Of a stretch of DNA of 64,000 bases, positions 54,106-62,113 are shown in pieces. Every line of letters begins with the position of its first letter. The first letter of the stretch is position 1. Position numbers and translations under genes: made by a program. The stretch spans positions 186,001 through 250,000 of the forward strand of contig CBDDTF010000003.1 of the NCBI GenBank assembly GCA_965233705.1. The letters run 5' to 3'. The stretch is from Algihabitans sp965233705 (GTDB lineage: Bacteria > Pseudomonadota > Alphaproteobacteria > Kiloniellales > DSM-21159). The notes beneath the pieces are model-generated. The model worked only from the letters and a program-made list of their open reading frames with translations, did not search any database and was not told the DNA's origin.

Positions 54106-56016
54106 TCAGGTCCCTTCGTCGCCGGAGGAGTCCGCGAGGCGGCCGCCCAGGTAGGCGGCGCGGGCCGCGCTGCGACTGAGCTTGCCGGAGGAGGTGCGCG
54201 GCAGGCTGCGCGGCGGCACCAGCAGGATGCGCGGATCGGCCCCGCAGGCGCCGCGCACCGCCGCGCCCGCCTGTCGGCGCAGCTCGGCGCGCACCGCCGG
54301 GTCGCGGCTGCGGCACTGGATCGCCACCACCATGATCTCTTCGCCCCCCGTTTCCTCGTGCTCCGTTTCCTCGTGCCCCGTTTCCTCGTCCCCGGCTACC
54401 TCGTTCCCCGTCTCTTCCCGCGCCGTCGCTTCCCGCTCCGTCCCCTTCTCCCCGGCCTCAGGGCCTCCGGCTGCCGCGACCGGCGGCGCGGCGGTGGCGG
54501 AAAAACAGGCGACGTCGCCGGCGCGCAGGCCGGCCAGCGTCTCCACGGCGCTCTCGATGTCCTCCGGCCAGATGTTCTGCCCGTGCAGGATCACCAGATC
54601 CTTCGCGCGCCCGGTCACCACCAGCCGACCCTGGGTCAGATAGCCCAGGTCGCCGCTGTCGAGCCAGCCCGCGCGGTCGGTCAGCGCCAGGGGCGCCTGC
54701 GGGCCGGCGAGCGCCGCGCTGGCCACGCTGGGCCCGCGCAGCCAGATGCGGCCGACCCGGCGCTCCGGCAGCGGTTGGCCGGCCTCGTCGCGGATCACAA
54801 CCTCCACCTCCGGCAGGGGCGCGCCGCAGATCGCCAGGCGTCGGCCGTCCGCGCCGCTGCACGGCCGGGCCTCGCCGCGCTGCGCCAGCGGTTGCCGCGC
54901 CACGCGCTCGCTCTCCAGCCCGCGTCCGGGCGTCGCGAAGCTGACCGCCAGGGTCGCCTCCGACAGGCCGTAGCTGGGCAGAAAGGCCCGGGGCGAAAAG
55001 CCGGCCGGCGCGAAGGCCGCGGCGAAGCGCTCGAGCACCGCGGGACGGATCATCTCGCCGCCGACGCCGGCAATGCGCCAGCGCGAGAGGTCCAGTCGCG
55101 CCACCGCCTCCGGCGTGGCGCGGCGGCTGCACAGGGCGTAGCCGAAGGTCGGGCTGTAGGCGATGCTGGCGCCCTGGACCGAGAGCAGCTCCAGCCAGAC
55201 CAGCGGGCGCAGGGCGAAGGCCTGCGGCGTCAGGTAGTCGACGCCGATCTGGCAGAGCAGCGGCGTCAGGCAGAAGCCGACCAGCCCCATGTCGTGGAAC
55301 AGCGGCAGCCAGGAGCAGGCGCGGTCGTCGCCGCGCAGCCCCAGGCCGTCGCGGGCGATCGCGCGGGCGTTGGCGGTGACCGCGCGCTGGCTGACCAGCA
55401 CGCCGCGCGGCCTCCGCGTGCTGCCGGAGGAGAACTGGATGTAGGCCGGCGCGTCGGGGCCCAGCGGGCGCAGGTCGCCGCCGTCGGCCGGCAGGTCGAG
55501 GAGCTCGGCCGGCGTGGCGACGCGGTCCAGGTCCAGGCCCTCGGCCGCCGCCCGCAGGTAGGGTTGCAGGTCCGGCGAGCCGACCGCTAGGCGGCAGCCG
55601 GCGGCCGCGATCAGCGCCTGGAGCCGCGCCACGTAGGCGGCGCGCCCACCCAGGTGCAGCGCGACCGGAAGCGGCACGGGGATCAGGCCGGCGTACTGGC
55701 AGGCGAAGAAGACGACGGGAAAGTCGGGCCCGGTCTCGCCGAGCAGCGCGACGCGGCTGCCCGGCGCCGGCCCCGCTCGCACCAAGCGCCGCGCCAGGGC
55801 CTGGGCCTGCGCGCGCAGCTCGCAGTAGGACAGCCTGCTCTGCACGGCGCCGCGGGCGGAGAAGAAGGTGAAGCCGCTCGCGCCGCGCGCAGCGTAGTCC
55901 AGGCCCGCCGCCAGGCTGTCGAAGCCGGCCAAACGCTGGGGCAGACGGGCGGAGCCAGAGGGGAGGGGCAGGGGACGGAGGGGCAGGGGACGGAGGGGCA
56001 GGGGACGGAGGGGCAT
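54106..56016 (-). CDS. Fatty acyl-AMP ligase (FAAL-like)
   Basis: An ANL-superfamily adenylating enzyme of 636 residues. Motif A3 reads YIQFSSGSTRRPRGVLVSQRAV, A5 is YGLSEATLAVSF, A7 is WLDSGDLGYL and A8 is VTGRAKDLVILHGQNIWPEDIE. The C-terminal catalytic Lys lies in LPRTSSGKLSRSA. The resemblance to FAALs, which hand acyl-AMP to ACPs, fits the downstream ACP gene. An acidic T/G/H/E repeat of 15-bp units interrupts the C-terminal subdomain, and 15-bp repeats code a PLRPL N terminus right behind the ATG at 56016. No polyketide synthase is nearby. Confidence 0.86.
   Translation of the reverse strand: MPLRPLPLRPLPLRPLPLPSGSARLPQRLAGFDSLAAGLDYAARGASGFTFFSARGAVQSRLSYCELRAQAQALARRLVRAGPAPGSRVALLGETGPDFPVVFFACQYAGLIPVPLPVALHLGGRAAYVARLQALIAAAGCRLAVGSPDLQPYLRAAAEGLDLDRVATPAELLDLPADGGDLRPLGPDAPAYIQFSSGSTRRPRGVLVSQRAVTANARAIARDGLGLRGDDRACSWLPLFHDMGLVGFCLTPLLCQIGVDYLTPQAFALRPLVWLELLSVQGASIAYSPTFGYALCSRRATPEAVARLDLSRWRIAGVGGEMIRPAVLERFAAAFAPAGFSPRAFLPSYGLSEATLAVSFATPGRGLESERVARQPLAQRGEARPCSGADGRRLAICGAPLPEVEVVIRDEAGQPLPERRVGRIWLRGPSVASAALAGPQAPLALTDRAGWLDSGDLGYLTQGRLVVTGRAKDLVILHGQNIWPEDIESAVETLAGLRAGDVACFSATAAPPVAAAGGPEAGEKGTEREATAREETGNEVAGDEETGHEETEHEETGGEEIMVVAIQCRSRDPAVRAELRRQAGAAVRGACGADPRILLVPPRSLPRTSSGKLSRSAARAAYLGGRLADSSGDEGT
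54349..54438. repeat. 15-bp tandem repeat inside the acyl-AMP ligase gene
   Basis: Six degenerate 15-bp units (CGTTTCCTCGTGCCC type), in frame on the minus strand, coding repeated EETGH-like residues in the linker of the C-terminal subdomain. Copy-number changes would keep the frame. Confidence 0.8.
55971..56015. repeat. 15-bp tandem repeat at the acyl-AMP ligase start codon
   Basis: Three exact units of GGGGACGGAGGGGCA. The last two bases of the third unit are part of the start codon complement (CAT, 56014-56016). The units code PLRPL repeats at the N terminus. Confidence 0.88.
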
Positions 56017-56537
56017 GGCGGTCTGGTCCAGGCAAGGGCGGGGCGGCGGTGGCGCGCGCCGTGGCCAGCAGGCCCGCCCCGCATGTCCGCCCCGCATGTC
56101 CGCCCCGCAGGCCCGCGCACCATGCCCGCCGTCGCGGCGTCCGTCGAGCCGGGACGGGCGTTCGGGCCCCGGCATGCTGTCAAGCGCAATCCGCCACCGG
56201 GCGAGCATGGCCGCTATCTCGCGTTACGTGCGCTCACACCTTGCCGCCGCACCTGTCCGGCGAGACACTTCCAGGGCCCTGCAGGGGGGGCACCGGCAAC
56301 CGCAGAGGCGGGCCCGCGTCGTTCGGCCGGTGCGGCCCGGCCCTCGATCACGCCGGCGGGGCGCCGGCGGTGGACCGGCCGGAACCCTCGGTCGGCGCGC
56401 CTGCCGGGCGCCAGCCTCGGCCCCGGCGCCCGCCGGCCGCGCACGGGGAGGCGAAGCGAGCAGGCGATGGAAATCTCTGGCGAATTGCCGGGAGCCCCGC
56501 TGTCTTCGGAAACCGCAGGGATCGGGAGGAGATGCAA
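56017..56537. other. Divergent intergenic region upstream of the acyl-AMP ligase
   Basis: 521 bases without a convincing gene. It holds a 13-bp tandem repeat (CCGCCCCGCATGT, three units, 56074-56110) shortly upstream of the ligase gene. Open frames here run through repeats and are not called. No consensus EcfG or clear sigma-70 promoter is seen. Confidence 0.5.
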
Positions 56538-56768
56538 ATGCCGACGGCCATGACCGACTGCGAGCGGAGGGCCACGGACCTGATCTGCATCGCCAAGGCT
56601 CTGGTCTTCGCTTACGGCAGCCGGCGGCCCGACCCGGCGGCGGAGCCGCCCGGCTGCGCGGCGGGGGCCACTGAGGCGGGCGGCGCCGAGGCCGGTGAGC
56701 GCCTGCGGCGGGTTGCGGCCCTGACCGCCTACTTCGCCGAGTGGTCGGCCGCGGGCCGCCTGCATTAG
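56538..56768 (+). CDS. Small hypothetical protein
   Basis: A 76-residue protein beginning MPTAMTDCERRATDLICIAKALVFAYGSRRP and ending RRVAALTAYFAEWSAAGRLH. It looks like two helices joined by an Ala/Gly-rich loop. The ATG at 56538 is chosen over one at 56532 because GGGAGGAG (56523-56530) is 7-8 bases ahead. I recognise no family. It stands alone between the ligase and an HTH gene, and its codon use is that of its neighbours. Confidence 0.55.
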   Translation: MPTAMTDCERRATDLICIAKALVFAYGSRRPDPAAEPPGCAAGATEAGGAEAGERLRRVAALTAYFAEWSAAGRLH

Positions 56769-57083
56769 CAGCCGCCTGCGCTAGCATTGGAGCCGCCCGT
56801 GGCCGGGGCCCCGCCGGGTCGAGTCCCGCGCGCCCTGCGGCCGGCGGGTTTGTCTCCGCCGGCTTGCCGCTCGGCCGGAGTTCGAGACCAGCCGCGCCTC
56901 GGAGTCTCGGTCGAGAGGGCCCGGAGAGCGCCGAAATCCGTGTGGCACGAGCGGAGGGGTCTCTGTTCGCCTGTGACGATACATTTCGATGAGAAAAGTT
57001 CATTCAGAGGTGAATTTTTCTCGTGACGCTCGGGGGGCTTTGGGATACCTATCAAATACGACAGGGAAGCGCTGCCAGAGGCC
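56769..57083. other. Intergenic region with an AT-rich inverted repeat
   Basis: 315 bases without a gene. Positions 56991-57022 form an inverted repeat (GAGAAAAGTTCA ... TGAATTTTTCTC) in an island much lower in GC than the surroundings, 60 bases ahead of a helix-turn-helix gene. It may be an operator for that gene's product. Confidence 0.55.
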
Positions 57084-57482
57084 ATGCCAATGCCCGATTT
57101 CAAAAGGGTCGCCGAGGCCGTGATCGAAAGCGGTCTGTCACGCGCGCATATCTACCGCTTGATGGATCAGGGAAAGATCCCGTCTCAAACCGAAGGCCGT
57201 GTGCGCACGGTGGATGTCGACGCGCTCAAACGCTTTGTCGCCGAGGCGACCGCGAAGCCGCGGCGCGGGCGCCGGCCGGGGTCCGGCAAGGCGGCGCGGG
57301 AGGGGCAGCGCCGGCCGCGGCGGCGCCGTCCGGCGCCGGCGCGCGCGGCCCGGTGCCCGGCGGCGTGCCGGAGACGGGCAGCGAGCTGGCCTTTCTGCGC
57401 AAGGAGGTGGACCGCCTCTGGGCCGAGCTGGACTCCCGACGCCAGGAACAGCTCGACGAGCGCGACCGCCTGCTCAAGATGA
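57084..57482 (+). pseudogene. HTH DNA-binding protein with coiled coil, frame-disrupted
   Basis: The N-terminal 60 residues form an excisionase/MerR-like helix-turn-helix (FKRVAEAVIESGLSRAHIYRLMDQGKIPSQ, then VRTVDVDALKRFVAE), followed by an AT-hook-like PRRGRRPGSGK. After this the frame becomes an implausible run of Arg. A natural Ala/Gly linker and the coiled coil ELAFLRKEVDRLWAELDSRR continue in the -1 frame (57374-57483). A one-base shift near the G-rich stretch 57297-57305 explains this. The -1 frame then has no stop before the palindromic repeat at 57541, so the original 3' end may be lost. The ATG at 57084 or 57090 (AGAGG ahead) is the start. Confidence 0.65.
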
Positions 57483-57540
57483 TCGCAGTTGACCCCGCGC
57501 CGCCACAGCCGCGGCGGGTCGCTCTTCATCACAGGGGTGA

Positions 57541-57603
57541 AGTGGTGTTTCGCGACCGGCGGAGGCGCTGGTGCGCGTCCAGACGGTCGCAAATCACTCT
57601 AGA
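57541..57603. repeat. Palindromic intergenic repeat, copy 3 (starts on luxR stop)
   Basis: On the minus strand it reads TAGAGTGATTTGCGACCG, then TCCGCCGGTCGCGAAACACCACT. It is the mirror orientation of copy 1 at 26039 and about 80% alike by eye. The first TAG is the stop codon of the LuxR-family gene. Confidence 0.78.
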
Positions 57604-58387
57604 TCAGGCCGAGGCGGATGGAGCGGCTGATCGCGGCGGCGGTCGACTGCGCTTGCAGCTTGCGCCGGGCGTTGCTGAGGTGAAAGCGCACCGTGGCGAG
57701 GGAGATGCCGAGCTTGCGGGCCGTCTCCTCCGCCACCAGGCCGGAGGAGACGAGGCGGAGCACCTGGGCTTCGCGCGGGGTCAGCGCCGGCGGCTCGCCG
57801 TCGCGCACGGCCTGACGGACCGCGCCGACGACCTCCTGGTGGGACAGTTGCGCGGCCAGCAACAGGCGGGCGAGCACCGATCTGTCGAAGGGGCCCGGCG
57901 TGTCCTTGACCACCACGTAGTTGGCGAAGAACTGTGCCGGGCCGTGCAGCGGCAGGGTCACGATCCGCGCCAGGCCGAGCGACGCCAGGCGGTCCAGCAT
58001 GCGGCGCCAGGGCTCCCCGACGGCGCGAAAGGCCGGCAGGTCGTGCCAATCGACCGGCGCGACGTGGAAGGCGATGAAGCGTTGGATTTCGGCGCGCACC
58101 GCGGCGGTCTCCGCGGCGTAGATCTCCGAGGCCTCGCGGGGCAGGGTGGTGGCGCCGCACAGCAGGCGCAGCTCGCCGCCGAGGTTCTGGTAGAGCTTCA
58201 TGCTCTGCCCCGCCGTGCCCAGCCGGTCGGCCTCCAGCGCGAAGGCGCGCACCGCCAGGCGAACGGCCTGGCGGGTGGCGTCGTCGACATGGCTGACCGT
58301 CCAGTCGGTCTTCAAAGCCCGCTCTCCCGTCGGTTCGCGAAATTGAGATGCCGTACATTTTCCTGCTTGCCATCGCACAGGGGCCAT
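57599..58387 (-). CDS. LuxR family transcriptional regulator
   Basis: A protein of up to 262 residues with a C-terminal LuxR helix-turn-helix (LTPREAQVLRLVSSGLVAEETARKLGISLATVRFHLSNARRKLQ). The N-terminal domain (about 30-185) has no receiver Asp pattern and does not clearly match the acyl-homoserine-lactone domain, lacking its Trp/Asp set. The start is uncertain: the ATG at 58387 is used, but a TTG near residue 25 would also give a full domain. It is divergent from trpL-trpEG. Whether it controls that operon is unknown. Its stop lies inside a palindromic repeat. Confidence 0.83.
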   Translation of the reverse strand: MAPVRWQAGKCTASQFREPTGERALKTDWTVSHVDDATRQAVRLAVRAFALEADRLGTAGQSMKLYQNLGGELRLLCGATTLPREASEIYAAETAAVRAEIQRFIAFHVAPVDWHDLPAFRAVGEPWRRMLDRLASLGLARIVTLPLHGPAQFFANYVVVKDTPGPFDRSVLARLLLAAQLSHQEVVGAVRQAVRDGEPPALTPREAQVLRLVSSGLVAEETARKLGISLATVRFHLSNARRKLQAQSTAAAISRSIRLGLI

Positions 58388-58402
58388 GGAAAGCTTTCGG
58401 TC

Positions 58403-58468
58403 ATGGAGCGCATCGCACAGATCAATCTGGCCGTGTGGTGGTGGCCGTCACAAGTGGCGGCCCCGTAA
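58403..58468 (+). CDS. trpL: trp operon leader peptide TrpL
   Basis: A 21-residue leader peptide with three consecutive Trp codons (TGG at 58436-58444), MERIAQINLAV-WWW-PSQVAAP. Ribosome stalling on these codons when charged tRNA-Trp is scarce would free the downstream RNA to form the antiterminator. It ends 91 bases ahead of the trpEG start. Such leaders before a fused trpE(G) are known in rhizobia and azospirilla. Confidence 0.9.
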   Translation: MERIAQINLAVWWWPSQVAAP

Positions 58469-58507
58469 GTATGCGCGATCGGGCCGCCGTCGGAGGCGGC
58501 CTTTTTT
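58443..58507 (+). promoter_or_regulatory. trp attenuator: alternative hairpins and terminator
   Basis: Segment 1 GGCCGTC (58443-58449) can pair with segment 2 GGCGGCC (58456-58462). Segment 2 can instead pair with segment 3 GGCCGCC (58482-58488), and segment 3 with segment 4 GGCGGCC (58495-58501), which is followed by TTTTTT (58502-58507). Pairing 3:4 is a rho-independent terminator; 2:3 is the antiterminator. Segment 1 begins within the third Trp codon, just where a ribosome stalled on the WWW codons would cover it. Confidence 0.88.
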
Positions 58508-58559
58508 CATAGTTTCCCCCTCGCGACGGCGGTCCCTTCTGACAAGGAGGAAGAGAACC

Positions 58560-60716
58560 GTGCCGTCCGACCCCATCGAAACCGAGATGACCGCGCCCTG
58601 CGGCCTGCGCGTGCGCAAGAGCGCCGTCGCGGCCGACTATGCGCGCGGCGTGACCGAGATCGTCGCCGGCCTCGACCGGGCCCGCGGCGTCGTCCTGTCC
58701 TCCAGCTTCGAGTACCCCAGCCGCTATACCCGCTGGGACATCGCCTTTCGCGACCCGCCCCTGGCGGTCGAGGTTCGCGCCGGCCGGCTCACGCTCGAGG
58801 CCTTGAACCGGCGCGGCCAGGTGCTGCTGCCGCCCCTGGCGGAGGCCGTGGGCGCGGAGATGGAGGGTGAGCGCGCCGACCTGGCGCTGCCGGCTCCACA
58901 AGCGCCGGACAGCGAGGAGGCGCGCACCCGCAGCTCGGCGCTGTTCGAGGCGCTGCGTCGTCTGCTCGCGGCCATGGCCTTGCCGGAGGATCCGCACCTG
59001 GGGCTCTACGGCGCCTGGGGCTATGACCTGGTCCAGCAGCTCGACCCCGTGCCCCAGCGCCTGGCGCGCGATCCCGGGCAGCGCGACCTGGTGCTCTATC
59101 TGCCCGACGAGCTCTTCGTGGTGGACCATGTCGGCGAGACCTGCACGCGGCTGCGCTACGACTTCGCGCTGGGCGCGGCGCGCACCGACGGCCTGCCGCG
59201 CGAGGGGACGCGTTCGGAGCTGGGGCCGCCGCGCACGCCGGACAGCGAGGGCGACCACGGCCCCGGCGAGTATGCCCGGGCCGTGGAGCTGGCGCGGGCG
59301 CGCTTCCTGGCCGGCGAGATGTTCGAGTGCGTGCTGACCCAGACCTTTCGCCGGCGCTGCGAGCTGGCGCCGTCGGAGGTCTTCAGCCGGCTCAAGGCCG
59401 CCAACCCCGCGCCCTACGGCTGCCTGATGAACCTGGGCCAGGGCGAGTTCCTGGTCGCCGCCTCGCCGGAGATGTTCGTGCGGGTGCGCGGGCGCACGGT
59501 GGAGACCTGCCCGATCTCCGGCACCATCGCGCGCGGCCGCGACGCGCTGGGCGACGCCCGCCAGATCTTGACCTTGCTGAACTCCGGCAAGGACGAGTCG
59601 GAGCTGACCATGTGCACCGACGTCGACCGCAACGACAAGAGCCGGGTCTGCGCGCCGGGCTCGGTGCGGGTGATCGGGCGCCGCCAGGTCGAGCTCTATT
59701 CGCGGCTGATCCACACGGTCGACCATGTCGAGGGGCGGCTGCGCGACGACTGCGACGCGCTCGACGCCTTCCTGACCCATGCCTGGGCGGTCACCGTCAC
59801 CGGCGCGCCGAAGCGGGCGGCGCGGCAGTTCATCGAGGAGACCGAGCGCGGCGCGCGGCGCTGGTACGGCGGCGCCATCGGCAGCCTGGGGTTCAACGGC
59901 GATCTCAACACCGGGCTGACCCTGCGCGCGCTGCGGCTGAGCGAGGGGGTGGCGGAGGCACGGGTCGGCGCCACGCTGCTGTGGGACTCGGTGCCGGAGG
60001 ACGAGGATGCCGAGGCGCGGCTGAAAATCTCGGCCATGCTGGCCGCGCTCGAGCGGCCGCACCGCGGCACCGCCGCCGCGCCGCGCGCGGACGAGCGGCC
60101 GCTGGCCGGTCGGCGGGTGCTGATGGTCGATCACGAGGACAGCTTCGTGCTGATGCTCGGCGACTACCTGCGCCAGTTGGGCGGCGCGGTCACCACCCTG
60201 CGGCCGGAGGCGGCGCGGCGCGCCCTGAGCGAGACGAAGCCGGATCTGGTCATGCTCTCGCCGGGGCCGGGCCGGCCGGCCGACTTCGACCTGGAGGCGA
60301 CCATCGCCGCCGCGCGCGGCGCCGGCCTGCCGCTGTTCGGAGTCTGCCTGGGGTTGCAAGGGCTGGTCGAGCATTTCGGCGGCCACCTGCGCCTGGCGGA
60401 CGAGCCGGTGCACGGCAAGGCCTCGCGCATCTGGCTGCAGGACGCGGCGATGTTCGCCGGCCTGCCCGCGACCATCGAGGTGGGGCGCTACCACTCGCTC
60501 TACGCCCGCTCGGGCACGCTGCCGGCCGAGCTGGTGGAGACGGCGCGCACCGACGACGGCATGGTCATGGCGCTGCGTCACCGGCGCGCGCCGATCGCCG
60601 CGGTGCAGTTCCATCCCGAGTCCATCATGACCCAGGAGGAGGATCACGGCCTGCGGATCCTGGCCAACGCGGCGAACCTGCTGCTCGGTCAGATGGCGAC
60701 GGCAAAGGCGGTCTGA
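58560..60716 (+). CDS. trpE(G): Fused anthranilate synthase TrpE-TrpG
   Basis: A bifunctional anthranilate synthase of 718 residues converting chorismate and glutamine to anthranilate. The TrpE half (about 1-500) includes GQGEFLVAASPEMFVRV, CPISGTIARGRD, LTMCTDVDRNDKSRVC and TVTGAPKRAARQFIE. The TrpG half (about 520-715) is a class I glutamine amidotransferase: LSPGPGRPADF, the nucleophile Cys in FGVCLGLQGLVEHFGG and the His/Glu pair in AAVQFHPESIM. The GTG at 58560 follows AAGGAGGA. Expression is controlled by the attenuator directly upstream. Confidence 0.96.
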   Translation: MPSDPIETEMTAPCGLRVRKSAVAADYARGVTEIVAGLDRARGVVLSSSFEYPSRYTRWDIAFRDPPLAVEVRAGRLTLEALNRRGQVLLPPLAEAVGAEMEGERADLALPAPQAPDSEEARTRSSALFEALRRLLAAMALPEDPHLGLYGAWGYDLVQQLDPVPQRLARDPGQRDLVLYLPDELFVVDHVGETCTRLRYDFALGAARTDGLPREGTRSELGPPRTPDSEGDHGPGEYARAVELARARFLAGEMFECVLTQTFRRRCELAPSEVFSRLKAANPAPYGCLMNLGQGEFLVAASPEMFVRVRGRTVETCPISGTIARGRDALGDARQILTLLNSGKDESELTMCTDVDRNDKSRVCAPGSVRVIGRRQVELYSRLIHTVDHVEGRLRDDCDALDAFLTHAWAVTVTGAPKRAARQFIEETERGARRWYGGAIGSLGFNGDLNTGLTLRALRLSEGVAEARVGATLLWDSVPEDEDAEARLKISAMLAALERPHRGTAAAPRADERPLAGRRVLMVDHEDSFVLMLGDYLRQLGGAVTTLRPEAARRALSETKPDLVMLSPGPGRPADFDLEATIAAARGAGLPLFGVCLGLQGLVEHFGGHLRLADEPVHGKASRIWLQDAAMFAGLPATIEVGRYHSLYARSGTLPAELVETARTDDGMVMALRHRRAPIAAVQFHPESIMTQEEDHGLRILANAANLLLGQMATAKAV

Positions 60717-60793
60717 CGCCGCGGCACAGACGGCGCGGCACAAACGGAACCTCTATCCTTCCCCCACCCCGTGCGAAGAGGGAGTCGAGCACG

Positions 60794-61363
60794 ATGACGC
60801 ACAGCTACGCGGCGACGCTGACCTGGTCGGCGGCCGAACAGGGGCCGACCACCGACTACAAGAGCTACGGGCGCAACTATCGCATCGCGATGGCGGGCAA
60901 GCCCGACCTGGACGGCTCGGCCGATCCGGCCTTCCGGGGCGATCCCAGCCGGCACAATCCGGAGGAGATGCTGTTGGCGGCCCTCAGCAGTTGCCACCTG
61001 CTCTGGTACCTGCATCTCTGCGCCGTCTCCGGTGTCGTGGTGCTGGACTATCGGGACGAGGCCTCGGGCGAGATGGAGATGGCGGAGGACGGGCAGGGCG
61101 GCCAGTTCGTCTCCACCCTGTTGCGGCCCCGGGTGACCATTGCGCCGGGTTGCGATCCGGAACTGGCGGAGTCGCTGCACGCGCGGGCCTCCGCCAACTG
61201 CTTCATCGCCCGTTCGGTCAACTTCCCGGTGCATCATGCGCCGGAGATCCGGGTCGCCGAGACCGCGCAGCCGGCAACAGCAGTTGCCCCAGGAGCCGCC
61301 CCAAGAGCCGCCCCAGGAGCCGCCACGGGGGCCGCCACGGGGGCCGCCACGGGGGCCGACTGA
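60794..61363 (+). CDS. OsmC family protein
   Basis: A 189-residue OsmC/Ohr-fold protein. The two reactive cysteines sit in LSSCHLLWYLHLCA and ASANCFIARSVNFP, the usual pair for hydroperoxide reduction. The core beta domain starts YAATLTWSAAEQ, with NPEEMLLAALSSCH typical of the family. The final 25 residues are APGAAPRAAPG-type repeats coded by a 12-bp tandem array and are absent from most relatives. It follows trpEG by 77 bases on the same strand but with unrelated function. Confidence 0.9.
   Translation: MTHSYAATLTWSAAEQGPTTDYKSYGRNYRIAMAGKPDLDGSADPAFRGDPSRHNPEEMLLAALSSCHLLWYLHLCAVSGVVVLDYRDEASGEMEMAEDGQGGQFVSTLLRPRVTIAPGCDPELAESLHARASANCFIARSVNFPVHHAPEIRVAETAQPATAVAPGAAPRAAPGAATGAATGAATGAD
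61286..61357. repeat. 12-bp tandem repeat at the end of osmC-like gene
   Basis: Six 12-bp units (GCCCCAGGAGCC type, three of them GCCACGGGGGCC), in frame and ending two codons before the stop of the OsmC-like gene. Confidence 0.87.
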
Positions 61364-61406
61364 TCCGGGGCTGCTCTTGGCCGGCCGGCGGTGCGGGCAC
61401 GGCGCG

Positions 61407-61763
61407 TCAGCCGGCGGCCTGGTCCGACTCCGTCAGCGACTCCGTTCCGGGCTCCGTTTCCGGCTCCGGCTCTGCCAGGCGACCGGCGCAGCAGTCCTCA
61501 CGCAGGAAGGCCAGGAGGGCCTCCATGGTGGTGAAGTCGGCGGCGTAGATGATCGAGCGGCCGGCGCGGCGCGAGGTGAGCAGTCCCGCCTGACTGAGAT
61601 GGCTGAGATGGAACGAGAGCGTGGCGGCGGAGACATTGAGATGACGGGCGATCTCGCCGGCCGGCAGGCCCGTCTCGCCGGCCTGCACCAGCAGCCGGAA
61701 GGTGCGCAAACGGGTCTCCTGCGCCAGGGCGCCCAGCGCCGCGATGATTTCCCTCTCGGTCAT
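61407..61763 (-). CDS. ArsR family transcriptional regulator
   Basis: A 118-residue winged-helix regulator with AALAQETRLRTFRLLVQAGETGLPAGEIARHLNVSAATLSFHLSHLSQAGLL, the ArsR HTH and wing. The C-terminal Cys pair EDCCAG may sense arsenite or another thiophilic ligand. The tail is a Pro/Glu/Thr-rich repeat. No arsenic pump or reductase is seen nearby. It is convergent with the OsmC-like gene. Confidence 0.87.
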   Translation of the reverse strand: MTEREIIAALGALAQETRLRTFRLLVQAGETGLPAGEIARHLNVSAATLSFHLSHLSQAGLLTSRRAGRSIIYAADFTTMEALLAFLREDCCAGRLAEPEPETEPGTESLTESDQAAG

Positions 61764-62113
61764 GGGGTTGTTATGCGGTTTCGCGCTGATCTGCGCAACG
61801 GCCCAGTGGCGGGCGTCATCGCGCCCGCGAGTCTCGGGGCCCGTTTCTCCGGGGCCCGTTTCTCCGCCGGTCTTGCCGCCGACCCGCGCCGGGACCTGGC
61901 GGCCTCGCGTCGATGGCGCGCCTCCCGCTCGCCGCCGCTCCGGGCGGCCGCCGCTTTCCGACCGCAGGCGAGGGAAATGGCGCTCGTTCCTTCGCCTCAG
62001 CGCGTTCGCGGGCCGCGAAGAGTGACTTCAACAACTTGGTGTGGAATCGATTTCCAGCGGTCGTGCGGTGGCAACCTGCTCGCGCGGCTCCCGGTGGCCG
62101 GTCATGGCGCCAC
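61764..62113. other. Intergenic stretch with a 15-bp direct repeat
   Basis: 350 bases without a real gene. Two exact units of GGGGCCCGTTTCTCC occupy 61836-61865. The right part runs into the dehydrogenase remnant; frames spanning it show no family match. Confidence 0.5.
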
